A DNA stretch of 64,000 nucleotides from Sinomonas gamaensis (lineage in GTDB: Bacteria; Actinomycetota; Actinomycetes; Actinomycetales; Micrococcaceae): NCBI RefSeq assembly GCF_005876955.1, contig NZ_SSCL01000009.1, positions 1 through 64,000 of the forward strand. Reading direction: 5' to 3'. The notes beneath the pieces were generated by a model. It saw nothing but the letters and a program-made list of their open reading frames with translations. It searched no databases and had not been told where the DNA came from. Below, one piece after another: positions 24,515 through 32,328 of the stretch. Positions within the stretch are counted from its first letter, which is position 1. Every line of letters begins with the position of its first letter. A program made the translations under genes and the position numbers.

Positions 24515-25258
24515 TCAGCGCAGCGGCGGCAGGAGCCTGCCTACCGTGTCGGCCAGCACCTTCTGGCCATCCGCATTTGGTTGCACTGTGTCCGCACTGA
24601 TTAGCTCAGGGTGGCCACCAAATACGGGCCCCAAATCCACGTATGTTCCCCCCACTGCTTCAACCGCCGACCTCACCGCGGGCTTCACCTCAGGAAAGCT
24701 CGTGGCTGTGTCATCAGCTGCGAGAATAGGGGATAGAGCAACGATCTTCGCGAGAGGGAGTGCCTTCCGGAGCGCTGCGAAGGTGGCTGCGATATTCCTC
24801 CCCAAGTCCGGAGTGAGCTTTGTCCCATCATTTCGGCCGCCAGACACAATCACCACGTCAGGTGACGCCTGTGCGACATCGGCGACCATTGCCGGGTAGT
24901 TTGGGCATATGTCTTGGCCGCATGCGTTCCGTCCTCCGGAGGCGTAACCCTTTAGGTAGCCGGTACCACCGCGAGCGCTATTGACAACAACCCAACCCTT
25001 GGAGACTCCGAGCAGCGTCGGCCAGGCAGCCTGACTGCCAACGCCCGAGCCAGCTGTATACGAGTCACCGATGAATGCCACCGTGAGCGGCTTCTGTGAC
25101 GGCTGCGACGCGTATAACGGAGCCGGCGTGTATGAGGAAGCGGTGCGCTGAATAGCCTCTCGATCAGCGGAGGTCTTCGCGAACGCGAACGCCACACTTA
25201 CGACCACCACAATAAAGAGAGCCACAAGGCCCATCAACTGTAAACGCGTCGGACGCAT
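24515..25258 (-). CDS. SGNH/GDSL hydrolase family protein, membrane-anchored
   Basis: A 247-residue protein with an N-terminal membrane anchor (LVALFIVVVVSVAFAFA), then an extracellular SGNH domain: FIGDSYTAGSGVG with nucleophile Ser66, the Gly in ARGGTGYL, and Asn in VSGGRNDGTKL. In block V, where DxxH is expected, the sequence is DTVQPNADG: Asp223 is followed by Gln226 instead of the catalytic His (codon CAA). Such enzymes de-acetylate or transfer acyl groups on surface sugars; here activity may be lost or altered. It is co-directional with the polymerase and acyltransferase genes. Confidence 0.87.
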   Translation of the reverse strand: MRPTRLQLMGLVALFIVVVVSVAFAFAKTSADREAIQRTASSYTPAPLYASQPSQKPLTVAFIGDSYTAGSGVGSQAAWPTLLGVSKGWVVVNSARGGTGYLKGYASGGRNACGQDICPNYPAMVADVAQASPDVVIVSGGRNDGTKLTPDLGRNIAATFAALRKALPLAKIVALSPILAADDTATSFPEVKPAVRSAVEAVGGTYVDLGPVFGGHPELISADTVQPNADGQKVLADTVGRLLPPLR

Positions 25259-25297
25259 AAGTGTCCCCCCAATTCGAAACCCCTCTTCGGACCGATG

Positions 25298-26416
25298 TTA
25301 ACCAACGCGCGTTCCCGGAGCCTCCGCCTCGTCAGCATCCCGCCGTTGCCAGCCCCCTGGACGTGGTTTAGGAAGGATTAGATCCAGCTTTCGGTCACAG
25401 ATGTAGGCTGCAGCAATTAGAACGATCAACCCGACAATGAGTCCCGTCGGGGTGCGCGCCCCGCGCCACTGAATCAGAACGGGGTAGTGGAACACGTAGA
25501 GACCATATGAAATCGATGCGACGAACGCGGCGGGGGACCCCCCATGGGCGCCCGCACGGACGAGCCACACACCGACCGGGCTCGCACACAGCGCAATACA
25601 GGCCGATGCAAAAACAAAATGGCGAAGGGGAAGCATCGGAAAAACGCCCGGATCTCCAAGCCCAAACACAAAGACACCCAGGAGAGCCGCAATCGACAAA
25701 GCCAAAAGTGCAGCTATCACCGGAAGGGCTCCACGGATGGAAAGGGCGGAATTACCCCGAATGTCTGCGAGGTATGCTCCGCCCCACCAGACTGAGAAGT
25801 ATGCGCAGACGAGCGAAAGATGATTCGGGAAGACCAGGTAGGACGCGTACCCGATCACCGACGCTGTCGCGATGATTGCTAGAGTACGACCTCGCCCGAT
25901 CCGTGAATAGATGGTGATGACGAGGGGAAACATGAGATAGAAGAAGACCTCGTAAGACAGGGACCACAGGGGGCTGTTTCCAAGGAACCCGTCGACCACC
26001 ACACCGGGTTTCAGCGCCGAAACATCTTGCAATGCTGCAATATTTCCAAGCAACGCCCAAATGTTGAAATCACGTACGATGGTCCCATTCAATCCGGCGA
26101 TTATGATGGAGATCATCAGCGCACACATGAGTGCGGGATAGATCCTTCGGAGTCGTCGCAAGTAATACCCACGAGCGTCCGAAACTCTCCCGTGCTCTGC
26201 GTGAAAGATCAAGAACCCTGAGAGCAGGAAGAAAACAATGACGGCTTCTTGCCCGAATCGGAAGATGTTGGTCCAGGCGCCGGACCAACCGGATGTCATC
26301 ACCAGATGGTGGCAAACGACGTAGATGGCAGCCAGAGCTCTCGCAGTATTAAGTGAAGCGGTTAGAGGCAGATTAAGACGCTTCATGCCGGGCGCCACGA
26401 GGGCCGTTTCCCCCAT
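25298..26416 (-). CDS. Acyltransferase family 3 membrane protein (OatA/ExoZ-like)
   Basis: A 372-residue membrane protein with about ten helices. It has the family signatures RALAAIYVVCHHLVM (conserved Arg and His-His region), FFLLSGFLIFH and YYLRRLRRIYPAL, and SPLWSLSYEVFFYLMFPL. Such proteins transfer acyl groups, often acetyl, onto surface polysaccharides from the cytoplasmic side. ATG 26416 has GGAGGGGAAAG directly upstream. There is no fused SGNH domain; the separate SGNH gene 39 bp downstream could supply that function. The hydrophilic tail is rich in Arg and Asp. Confidence 0.88.
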   Translation of the reverse strand: MGETALVAPGMKRLNLPLTASLNTARALAAIYVVCHHLVMTSGWSGAWTNIFRFGQEAVIVFFLLSGFLIFHAEHGRVSDARGYYLRRLRRIYPALMCALMISIIIAGLNGTIVRDFNIWALLGNIAALQDVSALKPGVVVDGFLGNSPLWSLSYEVFFYLMFPLVITIYSRIGRGRTLAIIATASVIGYASYLVFPNHLSLVCAYFSVWWGGAYLADIRGNSALSIRGALPVIAALLALSIAALLGVFVFGLGDPGVFPMLPLRHFVFASACIALCASPVGVWLVRAGAHGGSPAAFVASISYGLYVFHYPVLIQWRGARTPTGLIVGLIVLIAAAYICDRKLDLILPKPRPGGWQRRDADEAEAPGTRVG

Positions 26417-26449
26417 CTTTCCCCTCCCATTCCGGCCTCTCCATACCGG

Positions 26450-27031
26450 TCAAGGTCTGCGGCCTGTCCAACCACTCAATATCTTTTGTGAAATGAGTCG
26501 AATATCCGAGTCCAGCTGGGAGCCTACCAGTTCGTAGATCTCGTTCGATCGCTTATACGGATCCTGCAAATCGTCTTGTTCGTGGTTTTCGGGAGGAGGC
26601 GCTAACCCGCGGATTGAACGCACTCGCTCCACTAGATCCTGTGGCTCACCATCGTGACGCCGTTCTTCGTCCGACATAAAACTGAGGAGTCGCCCAAACT
26701 CATGGATAGTAAAGGTGCGCCTTGAGGCTCGCGGCATCATCTGAACAGCCGACCCGCGCTGCGCCCTGGTCGCAGTCAGCACCAGATCGGCCTCGCGGAG
26801 GTGCGCTTCGGTCAACAACCGCGATCGGTGCCCTTCTGGATTCCCTCCGTAGCGCCGGCACAACTCAGCCGCCTCTTCGGGCATTGGAAGCCCATCCATT
26901 GCAGCTAAACCTGCGCTAGACACGATTACTGGATACCCAGACATCCGCGCCCGTAGGAGTTGCTCGGCGAGCGGCGAACGGCAGAGGTTTCCTTCGCATA
27001 CGAAGAGGACCCTTAGGTCTCGTCCTACCAT
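26450..27031 (-). CDS. Low-molecular-weight protein-tyrosine phosphatase
   Basis: Dephosphorylates phosphotyrosine, most likely of the adjacent tyrosine autokinase (Wzb-Wzc type pair controlling capsule assembly). The P-loop VCEGNLCRSP is at residues 11-20, with nucleophile Cys12 and Arg18. The general-acid Asp is in DDLQDPYKRS near residue 155. The 193-residue length slightly exceeds that of typical LMW-PTPs, with a short C-terminal helix. It lies 2 bp downstream of the kinase stop, so the two are one operon. The start ATG has only a close AGGA. Confidence 0.9.
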   Translation of the reverse strand: MVGRDLRVLFVCEGNLCRSPLAEQLLRARMSGYPVIVSSAGLAAMDGLPMPEEAAELCRRYGGNPEGHRSRLLTEAHLREADLVLTATRAQRGSAVQMMPRASRRTFTIHEFGRLLSFMSDEERRHDGEPQDLVERVRSIRGLAPPPENHEQDDLQDPYKRSNEIYELVGSQLDSDIRLISQKILSGWTGRRP

Positions 27032-27033
27032 TC

Positions 27034-28464
27034 CTAGCCTATAAGTCCGCGCACTCGCCGGTGCGACATTCGACGCGAGATCTTTCCCGTCGTCACTTCG
27101 TCTTGAGCGTAAACCGGACCATAGCCATACTGCTGGTAACCGTACGCGTGGGGTCCTTGTACTGGAAGCATCGTCAAGACAAACCCGAAGACTCGCGCTC
27201 CAACGTTCTCAAGGGATGTGACCGCCGCACTGAGCTGGCTTCGGTGGGTTCTGCCCGCCGCTACTACGACGATAGCCCCACCTGCCGTCTTGGTGAGCAC
27301 GGCGGCGTCGGTAACAGGCAGCAGAGGCGGCGCGTCGAAGAGAACGTAGTCAAATTGGTCCTCCAACCGTTGCATGAGCGAGTGCATTGCGGCGGAGCCC
27401 AAGAGTTCGCTGGGGTTGGGCGGAATACTTCCCGCCGGAAGCACATGGAGGCCGCCTCGACCCCACTGTTGGACGGCATCCTCAATATCTGCCCGCCCAA
27501 TCAACAGATCGGTGAGTCCCACGGCGCCCTCCAACCCCATGTACTGGGCCAGCTTTGGACGTCTCAGATCCGCATCGACCACGATAACCTTGTGACCCGC
27601 ATTGTCTAATGCAATCGCCAGGTTTGACGCAGTGCTACTCTTGCCCTCGCTCTCCATGGCCGAGGTAATGACGAAACTACGGGATCCGTCCCCTCCGGCA
27701 TCAACAAACTGCAGGTTCGTCCGCAATGTTCGGAAAGCCTCGGCGCGGGGGCTGCGCGGATCGTCATGGACGATGAGCGGCCGTTTCGGCGCCTTGGCGT
27801 CGAAGGTGATCCCCCCGAGAATTGGGGCGCTGCTGACAAGTTCCACATCGCGTTCGCTCCGGACCCGGTTGTCCAAGGCATGCCTGAGCACGGCCGCTCC
27901 CAATCCGAAAACGAGGCCCGCCGCAAGGCCAAGGACGAGGTTAATAGGAACGTTTGGCGACACAGGTGAGGAAGGGACCTCTGCCTCCATGACTCTGGTC
28001 AACTTAACCTGAGAGGCGCTAGAACCAGTGGACTCAATCTCTTGGACGACCTTCGTCAGGCTATCTGATGTCTGATTTGCAATGTTCGCAGCCATTACGG
28101 GATCAGGCGAAACGACGGAAATTTCAATGAGAGTCGTGTTCAGGGGGGCGGTTGCGGTCACGCCCTTGGCCAACTGATCCGCAGTCATCGACAGATGGAG
28201 ATTCGAAATGACGGGGAGCAAGACTATCGGGGTCGTCACGAGACCGGCGTAGGTCTTCACACGCTGCTGGGTAAACGTGTTCCCTTGAACGAGGTCCTGG
28301 ACGCTCCCCCCCGACTGAGTCGAGACGAATACCTGAGCCGAAGCCTTGAACTGAGGCTTCGTCAGAATGGAGAAGCCTACCGCACCCGCCACGCCAAGCA
28401 ACGCCATAACGACGATCAGGATCCATCCCGCGCGTAGGATGCGAATGTAATCTCTAAGCTCCAA
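27034..28464 (-). CDS. Polysaccharide biosynthesis tyrosine autokinase (Wzc/CpsD-like BY-kinase)
   Basis: A 476-residue fused co-polymerase and BY-kinase. The N-terminal Wzz-like part is bounded by two membrane helices (AGWILIVVMALLGVAGAVGF and NLVLGLAAGLVFGLGAAVL). The kinase domain has Walker A in ESEGKSSTASN, Walker A' in VIVVDADLRRPKLAQYMG and Walker B in YVLFDAPPLLP. A Tyr cluster (HAYGYQQYGYGPVYAQDE) near the C-terminus is the expected autophosphorylation site. It probably sets chain length and export. The start is ATG at 28464, divergent from the CPBP gene; the phosphatase gene follows. Confidence 0.92.
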   Translation of the reverse strand: MELRDYIRILRAGWILIVVMALLGVAGAVGFSILTKPQFKASAQVFVSTQSGGSVQDLVQGNTFTQQRVKTYAGLVTTPIVLLPVISNLHLSMTADQLAKGVTATAPLNTTLIEISVVSPDPVMAANIANQTSDSLTKVVQEIESTGSSASQVKLTRVMEAEVPSSPVSPNVPINLVLGLAAGLVFGLGAAVLRHALDNRVRSERDVELVSSAPILGGITFDAKAPKRPLIVHDDPRSPRAEAFRTLRTNLQFVDAGGDGSRSFVITSAMESEGKSSTASNLAIALDNAGHKVIVVDADLRRPKLAQYMGLEGAVGLTDLLIGRADIEDAVQQWGRGGLHVLPAGSIPPNPSELLGSAAMHSLMQRLEDQFDYVLFDAPPLLPVTDAAVLTKTAGGAIVVVAAGRTHRSQLSAAVTSLENVGARVFGFVLTMLPVQGPHAYGYQQYGYGPVYAQDEVTTGKISRRMSHRRVRGLIG

Positions 28465-28555
28465 AAGGGCCCTCCCCCGGTGTCACACGGTTGCACTCCG
28501 TGCCCACACATATGTTGCCATAGGTCAACTTCCGTTACGGACTCTGTGGAGAACC

Positions 28556-29269
28556 ATGGACACACTGACAGCGGCGCGCCCCCGCCATCTCCTCCTTGCT
28601 GGAGTCGGACTGCTGACCACCCTTCTGGGCGCATGGGGACTCGAGACTCTGGCTCCTCCCACCGACTCCGTCCTGTTGAACCTCGCCGCCTACGCGGTCG
28701 CTTGGGTCCCAACGATTCTGGTTCTTGTCCTCGCTTTCCGCGGACTTAGCAGGCAGGCCACGTCGGCGCTTCTCGGGCTGCGCTTCCGCCCAATCGACCT
28801 GGTCTGGGGCGTCGGGATCGGCTTCGTTGGGCGATCGGTCGACGCCGTTCTCCGACTCGCGGTGGTCGGATCAACCGGCCTCAGTCAGCAGCCGACGATT
28901 AGCGCTATCGCGGCGCCGATCGCCCAGACAGTGGCTCTCGGAATCATCGCTCCGGTGCTCATCGCGCCGGTCCTTGAGGAGGTCTACTTTCGAGGGCTCA
29001 TCCAGCGCAGCGCGGCTGCCCTCCTCGAACCCCTAGGCCCGGTCACAAAGTGGACAGCCGCCGTCATCCTCACATCGCTGGCGTTCGCGCTGGTTCACGC
29101 GCTGCTGCTCATTGCGCAGCCTGAGGAAGCGATGCTCGCCGGTGTATCGACGTTCGTCTTCGCACTCTTGGCGGGAACCATGGCAGCCGCAACAAACCGC
29201 CTGGGAGGCGCCGTCGTCGGCCACGTTGTGTTCAACGGCCTTGGCGTCCTGCTGACCTGGCCCGCCTGA
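28556..29269 (+). CDS. CPBP family intramembrane glutamic endopeptidase
   Basis: A 237-residue multi-spanning protein with the three CPBP (Abi) signatures: EEVYFRG (motif 1, EExxxR), FALVH (motif 2, FxxxH) and HVVFNG (motif 3, HxxxN). Members cleave transmembrane substrates or process prenylated or peptide signals; in bacteria the targets are mostly unknown. The gene is divergent from the autokinase and convergent with the DUF6993-like gene, whose stop codon is adjacent (29269/29270). No direct link to the polysaccharide cluster can be shown. Confidence 0.9.
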   Translation: MDTLTAARPRHLLLAGVGLLTTLLGAWGLETLAPPTDSVLLNLAAYAVAWVPTILVLVLAFRGLSRQATSALLGLRFRPIDLVWGVGIGFVGRSVDAVLRLAVVGSTGLSQQPTISAIAAPIAQTVALGIIAPVLIAPVLEEVYFRGLIQRSAAALLEPLGPVTKWTAAVILTSLAFALVHALLLIAQPEEAMLAGVSTFVFALLAGTMAAATNRLGGAVVGHVVFNGLGVLLTWPA

Positions 29270-29848
29270 TTACTTGACCGGAACCGATTGCCCGATGAGG
29301 CATGCGCCCGTCTCGATTGGAGCGGCCAGCTCCGTGGCGACACTCGCATCGGACCGAATGAATTGCCCAATGAGACACGAATTCTGCAGGCGTACTGAGA
29401 CCGTGAGAGTCGGCGCTTGGAGCTTGGCGCTCGTCTGATCACCGCTGTGCTGCATCGCGGCCGCATCAAATCCGGCACCGATCAGCGCGTCGGTCAGAAC
29501 CTTCGCCGTAACGGAGTCCGCTGACGCCGAATGAGCTGCCTTCGTCAGCTGGCCTTTGAAGAGCTGCAGGTTTGCTTCGTCGGCCCCTGATGGATCGAAC
29601 CGCGCCAGAGCCGAAGCTGGCGCCGACGGAGCCTGCGTAACAGCAGCCGAGGCTGATGGGGCTGCTGCCGCGCTCGGTTTCGTGTTACCGATAGCCAACC
29701 CAGCGAGGTCCTTTGTCCCAGCAAAGATGATTACCCCGACGGATACCAGCACGAGGACGACAACGACAGCCCAAGCAACAATCCGTGGCCTACGGCGCCC
29801 GGGACGCACGGATTCAGAACTGCGCACCTCTTCCTTGACGCCACTCAC
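29270..29848 (-). CDS. Membrane-anchored extracellular protein (DUF6993-like)
   Basis: A 192-residue protein with a cytoplasmic Arg-rich head, one membrane helix (IVAWAVVVVLVLVSVGVIIF), an Ala/Ser/Pro linker (about 58-80) and a globular extracellular domain containing two similar Cys segments, NSCLIGQFIRSD and GACLIGQSVPVK. These likely form a disulfide. I associate this pattern with actinobacterial DUF6993, from memory and with moderate certainty. It overlaps the stop of the small membrane protein gene by 4 bp and forms an operon with the sortase. Confidence 0.72.
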   Translation of the reverse strand: MSGVKEEVRSSESVRPGRRRPRIVAWAVVVVLVLVSVGVIIFAGTKDLAGLAIGNTKPSAAAAPSASAAVTQAPSAPASALARFDPSGADEANLQLFKGQLTKAAHSASADSVTAKVLTDALIGAGFDAAAMQHSGDQTSAKLQAPTLTVSVRLQNSCLIGQFIRSDASVATELAAPIETGACLIGQSVPVK

Positions 29849-30009
29849 GAGCCGACCCCGATCGTTCCCTGGTTATCGACGAACGTCGCTGCCACCCACG
29901 GGAAAACCCATTGGTCGAGGACGCCGAGAATCCCCACAAACAAGACGAAAAGAATCAGGATTCTCAGGACGGCGGGACCGGGAAGGAGTCTCCAGAGAGC
30001 TCGGTACAC
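29845..30009 (-). CDS. Small single-span membrane protein, 54 aa
   Basis: A 54-residue protein: a short basic head with ALWRLLPGPAVLRI, one membrane helix (LILFVLFVGILGVLDQWVFP) and a short outside tail. Similar tiny proteins with an ALWR-LPGP start occur near class E sortase genes in actinobacteria, as I recall. GTG 30009 has AAGGA 8 bases upstream, immediately after the sortase stop, and the end overlaps the next gene by 4 bp. The tight packing suggests a functional unit, perhaps a sortase accessory protein. That role is inference. Confidence 0.7.
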   Translation of the reverse strand: MYRALWRLLPGPAVLRILILFVLFVGILGVLDQWVFPWVAATFVDNQGTIGVGS

Positions 30010-30010
30010 G

Positions 30011-30805
30011 TCAGCCGTCCTTCGCAAGAATGGGGGCCAGTTCGGCCGGCGGTACGCTGTCGAAGCCCACGAACGTCCCGTACGCCGCTACTCGCTCGAG
30101 AGGCGGGAAGATCGCCGGATAGCAGGTGGTCAGGGTGATGAAGCGATCACTCGCGGCGGTCTTCGAAACCGTGGGCACGGCGTTGAGCACGTTTACCGCG
30201 TCAGGCTGGACGAACTGGAAATTGCGGAACGTGTACGTGTACCAGCCGAGCGAAGTCTGAATATAGATCTTGTCCCCCACGCGCAGCTTGCTCAGATTGA
30301 GGAAGCTGTTGCCGTACCCAATGTCGTGAGCGGCCACGGCGAAGTTCCCCACGCCGCCCGGCATCGCGGTGCCCGTGTAATGGCCAACGCCGGCCGTGGT
30401 GCTGTTGAGCACCCGCTCGGTGTCCACGGACTCACGGAGAATGCGTCGCCAGTCGTCTCCGAGGCGTGGAATGTAGATGACGCCGATGGTGTCGGCGATT
30501 GCGGCAGGCTGCGCCATGACGGGAATTGCGGGAGCCGAGTTCGCAGCGGGCTGCTCGGAAGGCCTCAGTGAGGGCGATTGCTGCGGCACCTGCGCTTGCA
30601 ACTGCTGGGTGAGCTGGCGGCTCTGCTCGGCTGCGACCTGCTGCTGGTGAATTCCTACAACCCATGGGTTGAAATACGCGTACCAGAGAATGAACAGCCC
30701 CACGATCACCGCAAAAGTGATGAGGAGTTCTCCCACAATACCCACGGCCCCGATCACTCCGGACCGCGGTCTGCCACCCCGCCTCGCCGACACAGTCCTC
30801 CCCAA
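30011..30805 (-). CDS. Class E sortase
   Basis: A membrane-bound transpeptidase that attaches LAxTG proteins to the peptidoglycan. After the membrane helix (LLITFAVIVGLFILWYAYF) and a Gln/Pro-rich linker comes the beta-barrel catalytic domain: VGHYTGTAMPGGVGNFAVAA with His160, and TLTTCYP with Cys228, followed by an Arg in PPLERVAAYG. Its likely substrate is the LAxTG protein at 8653-9246. I chose TTG 30805 because GGGGGAGG lies 8 bases before it; GTG 30853 and GTG 30793 are alternatives. Extending to the far upstream start would overlap the divergent gene. Confidence 0.88.
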   Translation of the reverse strand: MGRTVSARRGGRPRSGVIGAVGIVGELLITFAVIVGLFILWYAYFNPWVVGIHQQQVAAEQSRQLTQQLQAQVPQQSPSLRPSEQPAANSAPAIPVMAQPAAIADTIGVIYIPRLGDDWRRILRESVDTERVLNSTTAGVGHYTGTAMPGGVGNFAVAAHDIGYGNSFLNLSKLRVGDKIYIQTSLGWYTYTFRNFQFVQPDAVNVLNAVPTVSKTAASDRFITLTTCYPAIFPPLERVAAYGTFVGFDSVPPAELAPILAKDG

Positions 30806-30895
30806 TAGCAGTGCCTCCCCCGGCCACTGACGAGAATACAGGGGCTTGCTCACGGTGCCCGGCTTTACCTGAGAGCGCGCGGGTAACAGCCGACC

Positions 30896-31426
30896 ATGAG
30901 CGATGCACAAGAGATCACCGGAGCCGTCGACGACGACATGTTGGCGAACTATCTTCACAGTCACCTCATTGCGGCCTCCTCCGGAAAGCACCTCTTCGAG
31001 GAGGCGACGAAGGTCTGGTCTGGCACGCCTCATGGCCCTACGATCGAACGCCTAGCGCGTGAGATCAGCGAGGATCGCGACGAGCTCGAGCGGATCATCC
31101 AAGGCCTCGGGCTCGACCTCCCCGCCTACAAGAAGGCCGCGGCCTGGGTCGGCGCGCAAGTCTCGAAGATCGACCCACTCAACCCGGGCCACTCCCCCGG
31201 CGGCCACACGGGCCAGCTCGAACTTGAGTCGCTGATCAGCGCCGTCACGGGGAAGTCCCTCCTCTGGGAGACCCTCCTGATTCTCTCCGAGGACGACGTG
31301 CGGCTCGATGCCTTCCAGATGGAACACCTGCACGACCGCGCCCTCAAGCAGGTCCAGGACCTCTCCGACGTGATGCGATCGACGGCCCGGGGACGCTTCC
31401 ACCCGGCCTCCGCCAAGAACGGCTAG
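30896..31426 (+). CDS. Hypothetical helical protein, 176 aa
   Basis: A soluble, almost all-helical protein without signal peptide. Regular helices include DDMLANYLHSHLIAASSGKH, IERLAREISEDRDELERIIQ, LISAVTGKSLLWETLLILSE and HLHDRALKQVQDLSDVMRST. This is consistent with a ferritin-like or four-helix bundle, but the metal-ligand ExxH pairs are not evident. I do not recognise a characterised family. It is divergent from the sortase gene (about 90 bp apart) and convergent with the dehydrogenase gene, 2 bp away. Confidence 0.75.
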   Translation: MSDAQEITGAVDDDMLANYLHSHLIAASSGKHLFEEATKVWSGTPHGPTIERLAREISEDRDELERIIQGLGLDLPAYKKAAAWVGAQVSKIDPLNPGHSPGGHTGQLELESLISAVTGKSLLWETLLILSEDDVRLDAFQMEHLHDRALKQVQDLSDVMRSTARGRFHPASAKNG

Positions 31427-31428
31427 CG

Positions 31429-32328
31429 CTACGGCTGCGCGCGGACCTGGGCGAGCGTGAGCTCGATGGCTGAGTGGTCGAGGTCGCCGAGCCCTTGGGA
31501 GATCATCTGCTCAAATGCCTCTCTGAGGGTGAGGGACAGGGGCAGGCGCAGGCCCTTCCTTCCGGCGGTTTCGGCGGCGAAGCGCAGGTCCTTGAGCTGG
31601 TTGGCTGCGCTGCCGCCGCCGGTGAAGTTGCGGTCCAGCCAGCGGTCGCGCTTCTGGTGGAGCACCTCGGAGTCCGCAAGCCCGCCGGCAAGCACGCGGA
31701 GGATCTGGGCCCGGTCGAGGCCGCAGGCGTCGGCAAGGACGAGGGATTCTGAGATGGCTGTGACGGTGCTCGCGACGACGACCTGGTTGCAGGCTTTGGC
31801 GATCTCGCCGGCGCCTGGGGGGCCGAAGTGGACCACGGTGGAACCGACTTCCTCCAGGACGGGCATGGCCTTCGCCACTGCCCAGTCCTGGCCGCCGACC
31901 ATCACGCTTAGGGTGCCGGTCTCGGCTCCGGCCACCCCTCCGCTGAGGGGGGCGTCTACGACGCCGATGCCTTGACGGGCGAGCTCCTCGGCGAGGGCGG
32001 CGACGCCGGCCGGGGAGACGGTGCCGTGGATGACCAGGACGGGTCGATCTAGGTCCGCCTGCTTCCAGCCGGCCAGGAGTCCGTCCTCGCCGTGGAGAAC
32101 GGCCATCACATCTGACAGGTCGGTCAGGACGGTCAGGGTGATGTCCGCGGCGGCGCCCGCGGGCGTGACAGCAAGGCGGGCGCCCCGGGCAGCCAGATCG
32201 TCGGCCTTGGACGGAGTGCGGTTCCAGACGGTCAAGCGGCCTTGGGAGGAGAGGAGCCTTTCGGCGATGGGCTTGCCCATCCGCCCAAGCCCCAGAAGGG
32301 AGACGCTTGGCTTGATCGGCTCGTTCAC
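31429..32328 (-). CDS. NAD(P)-dependent beta-hydroxyacid dehydrogenase (3-hydroxyisobutyrate dehydrogenase family)
   Basis: A 299-residue member of the family that oxidises 3-hydroxyisobutyrate, tartronate semialdehyde, threonate and similar compounds. It has the Rossmann motif LLGLGRMGKPIAERL, the substrate-binding loop VVDAPLSGGVAGAETGTLS and the catalytic Lys in GAGEIAKACNQVV. GTG 32328 overlaps the stop of the TRAP permease (GTGA), so it is made together with the transporter. The substrate is probably the imported acid or an early intermediate. It is the last gene of the LacI-linked catabolic operon. Confidence 0.87.
   Translation of the reverse strand: MNEPIKPSVSLLGLGRMGKPIAERLLSSQGRLTVWNRTPSKADDLAARGARLAVTPAGAAADITLTVLTDLSDVMAVLHGEDGLLAGWKQADLDRPVLVIHGTVSPAGVAALAEELARQGIGVVDAPLSGGVAGAETGTLSVMVGGQDWAVAKAMPVLEEVGSTVVHFGPPGAGEIAKACNQVVVASTVTAISESLVLADACGLDRAQILRVLAGGLADSEVLHQKRDRWLDRNFTGGGSAANQLKDLRFAAETAGRKGLRLPLSLTLREAFEQMISQGLGDLDHSAIELTLAQVRAQP

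Noticed and set aside
30806-31033. N-terminal extension of the sortase into the divergent gene
   Set aside because: The extra residues are not sortase-like and overlap the helical unknown gene; a good ribosome site exists at 30805.
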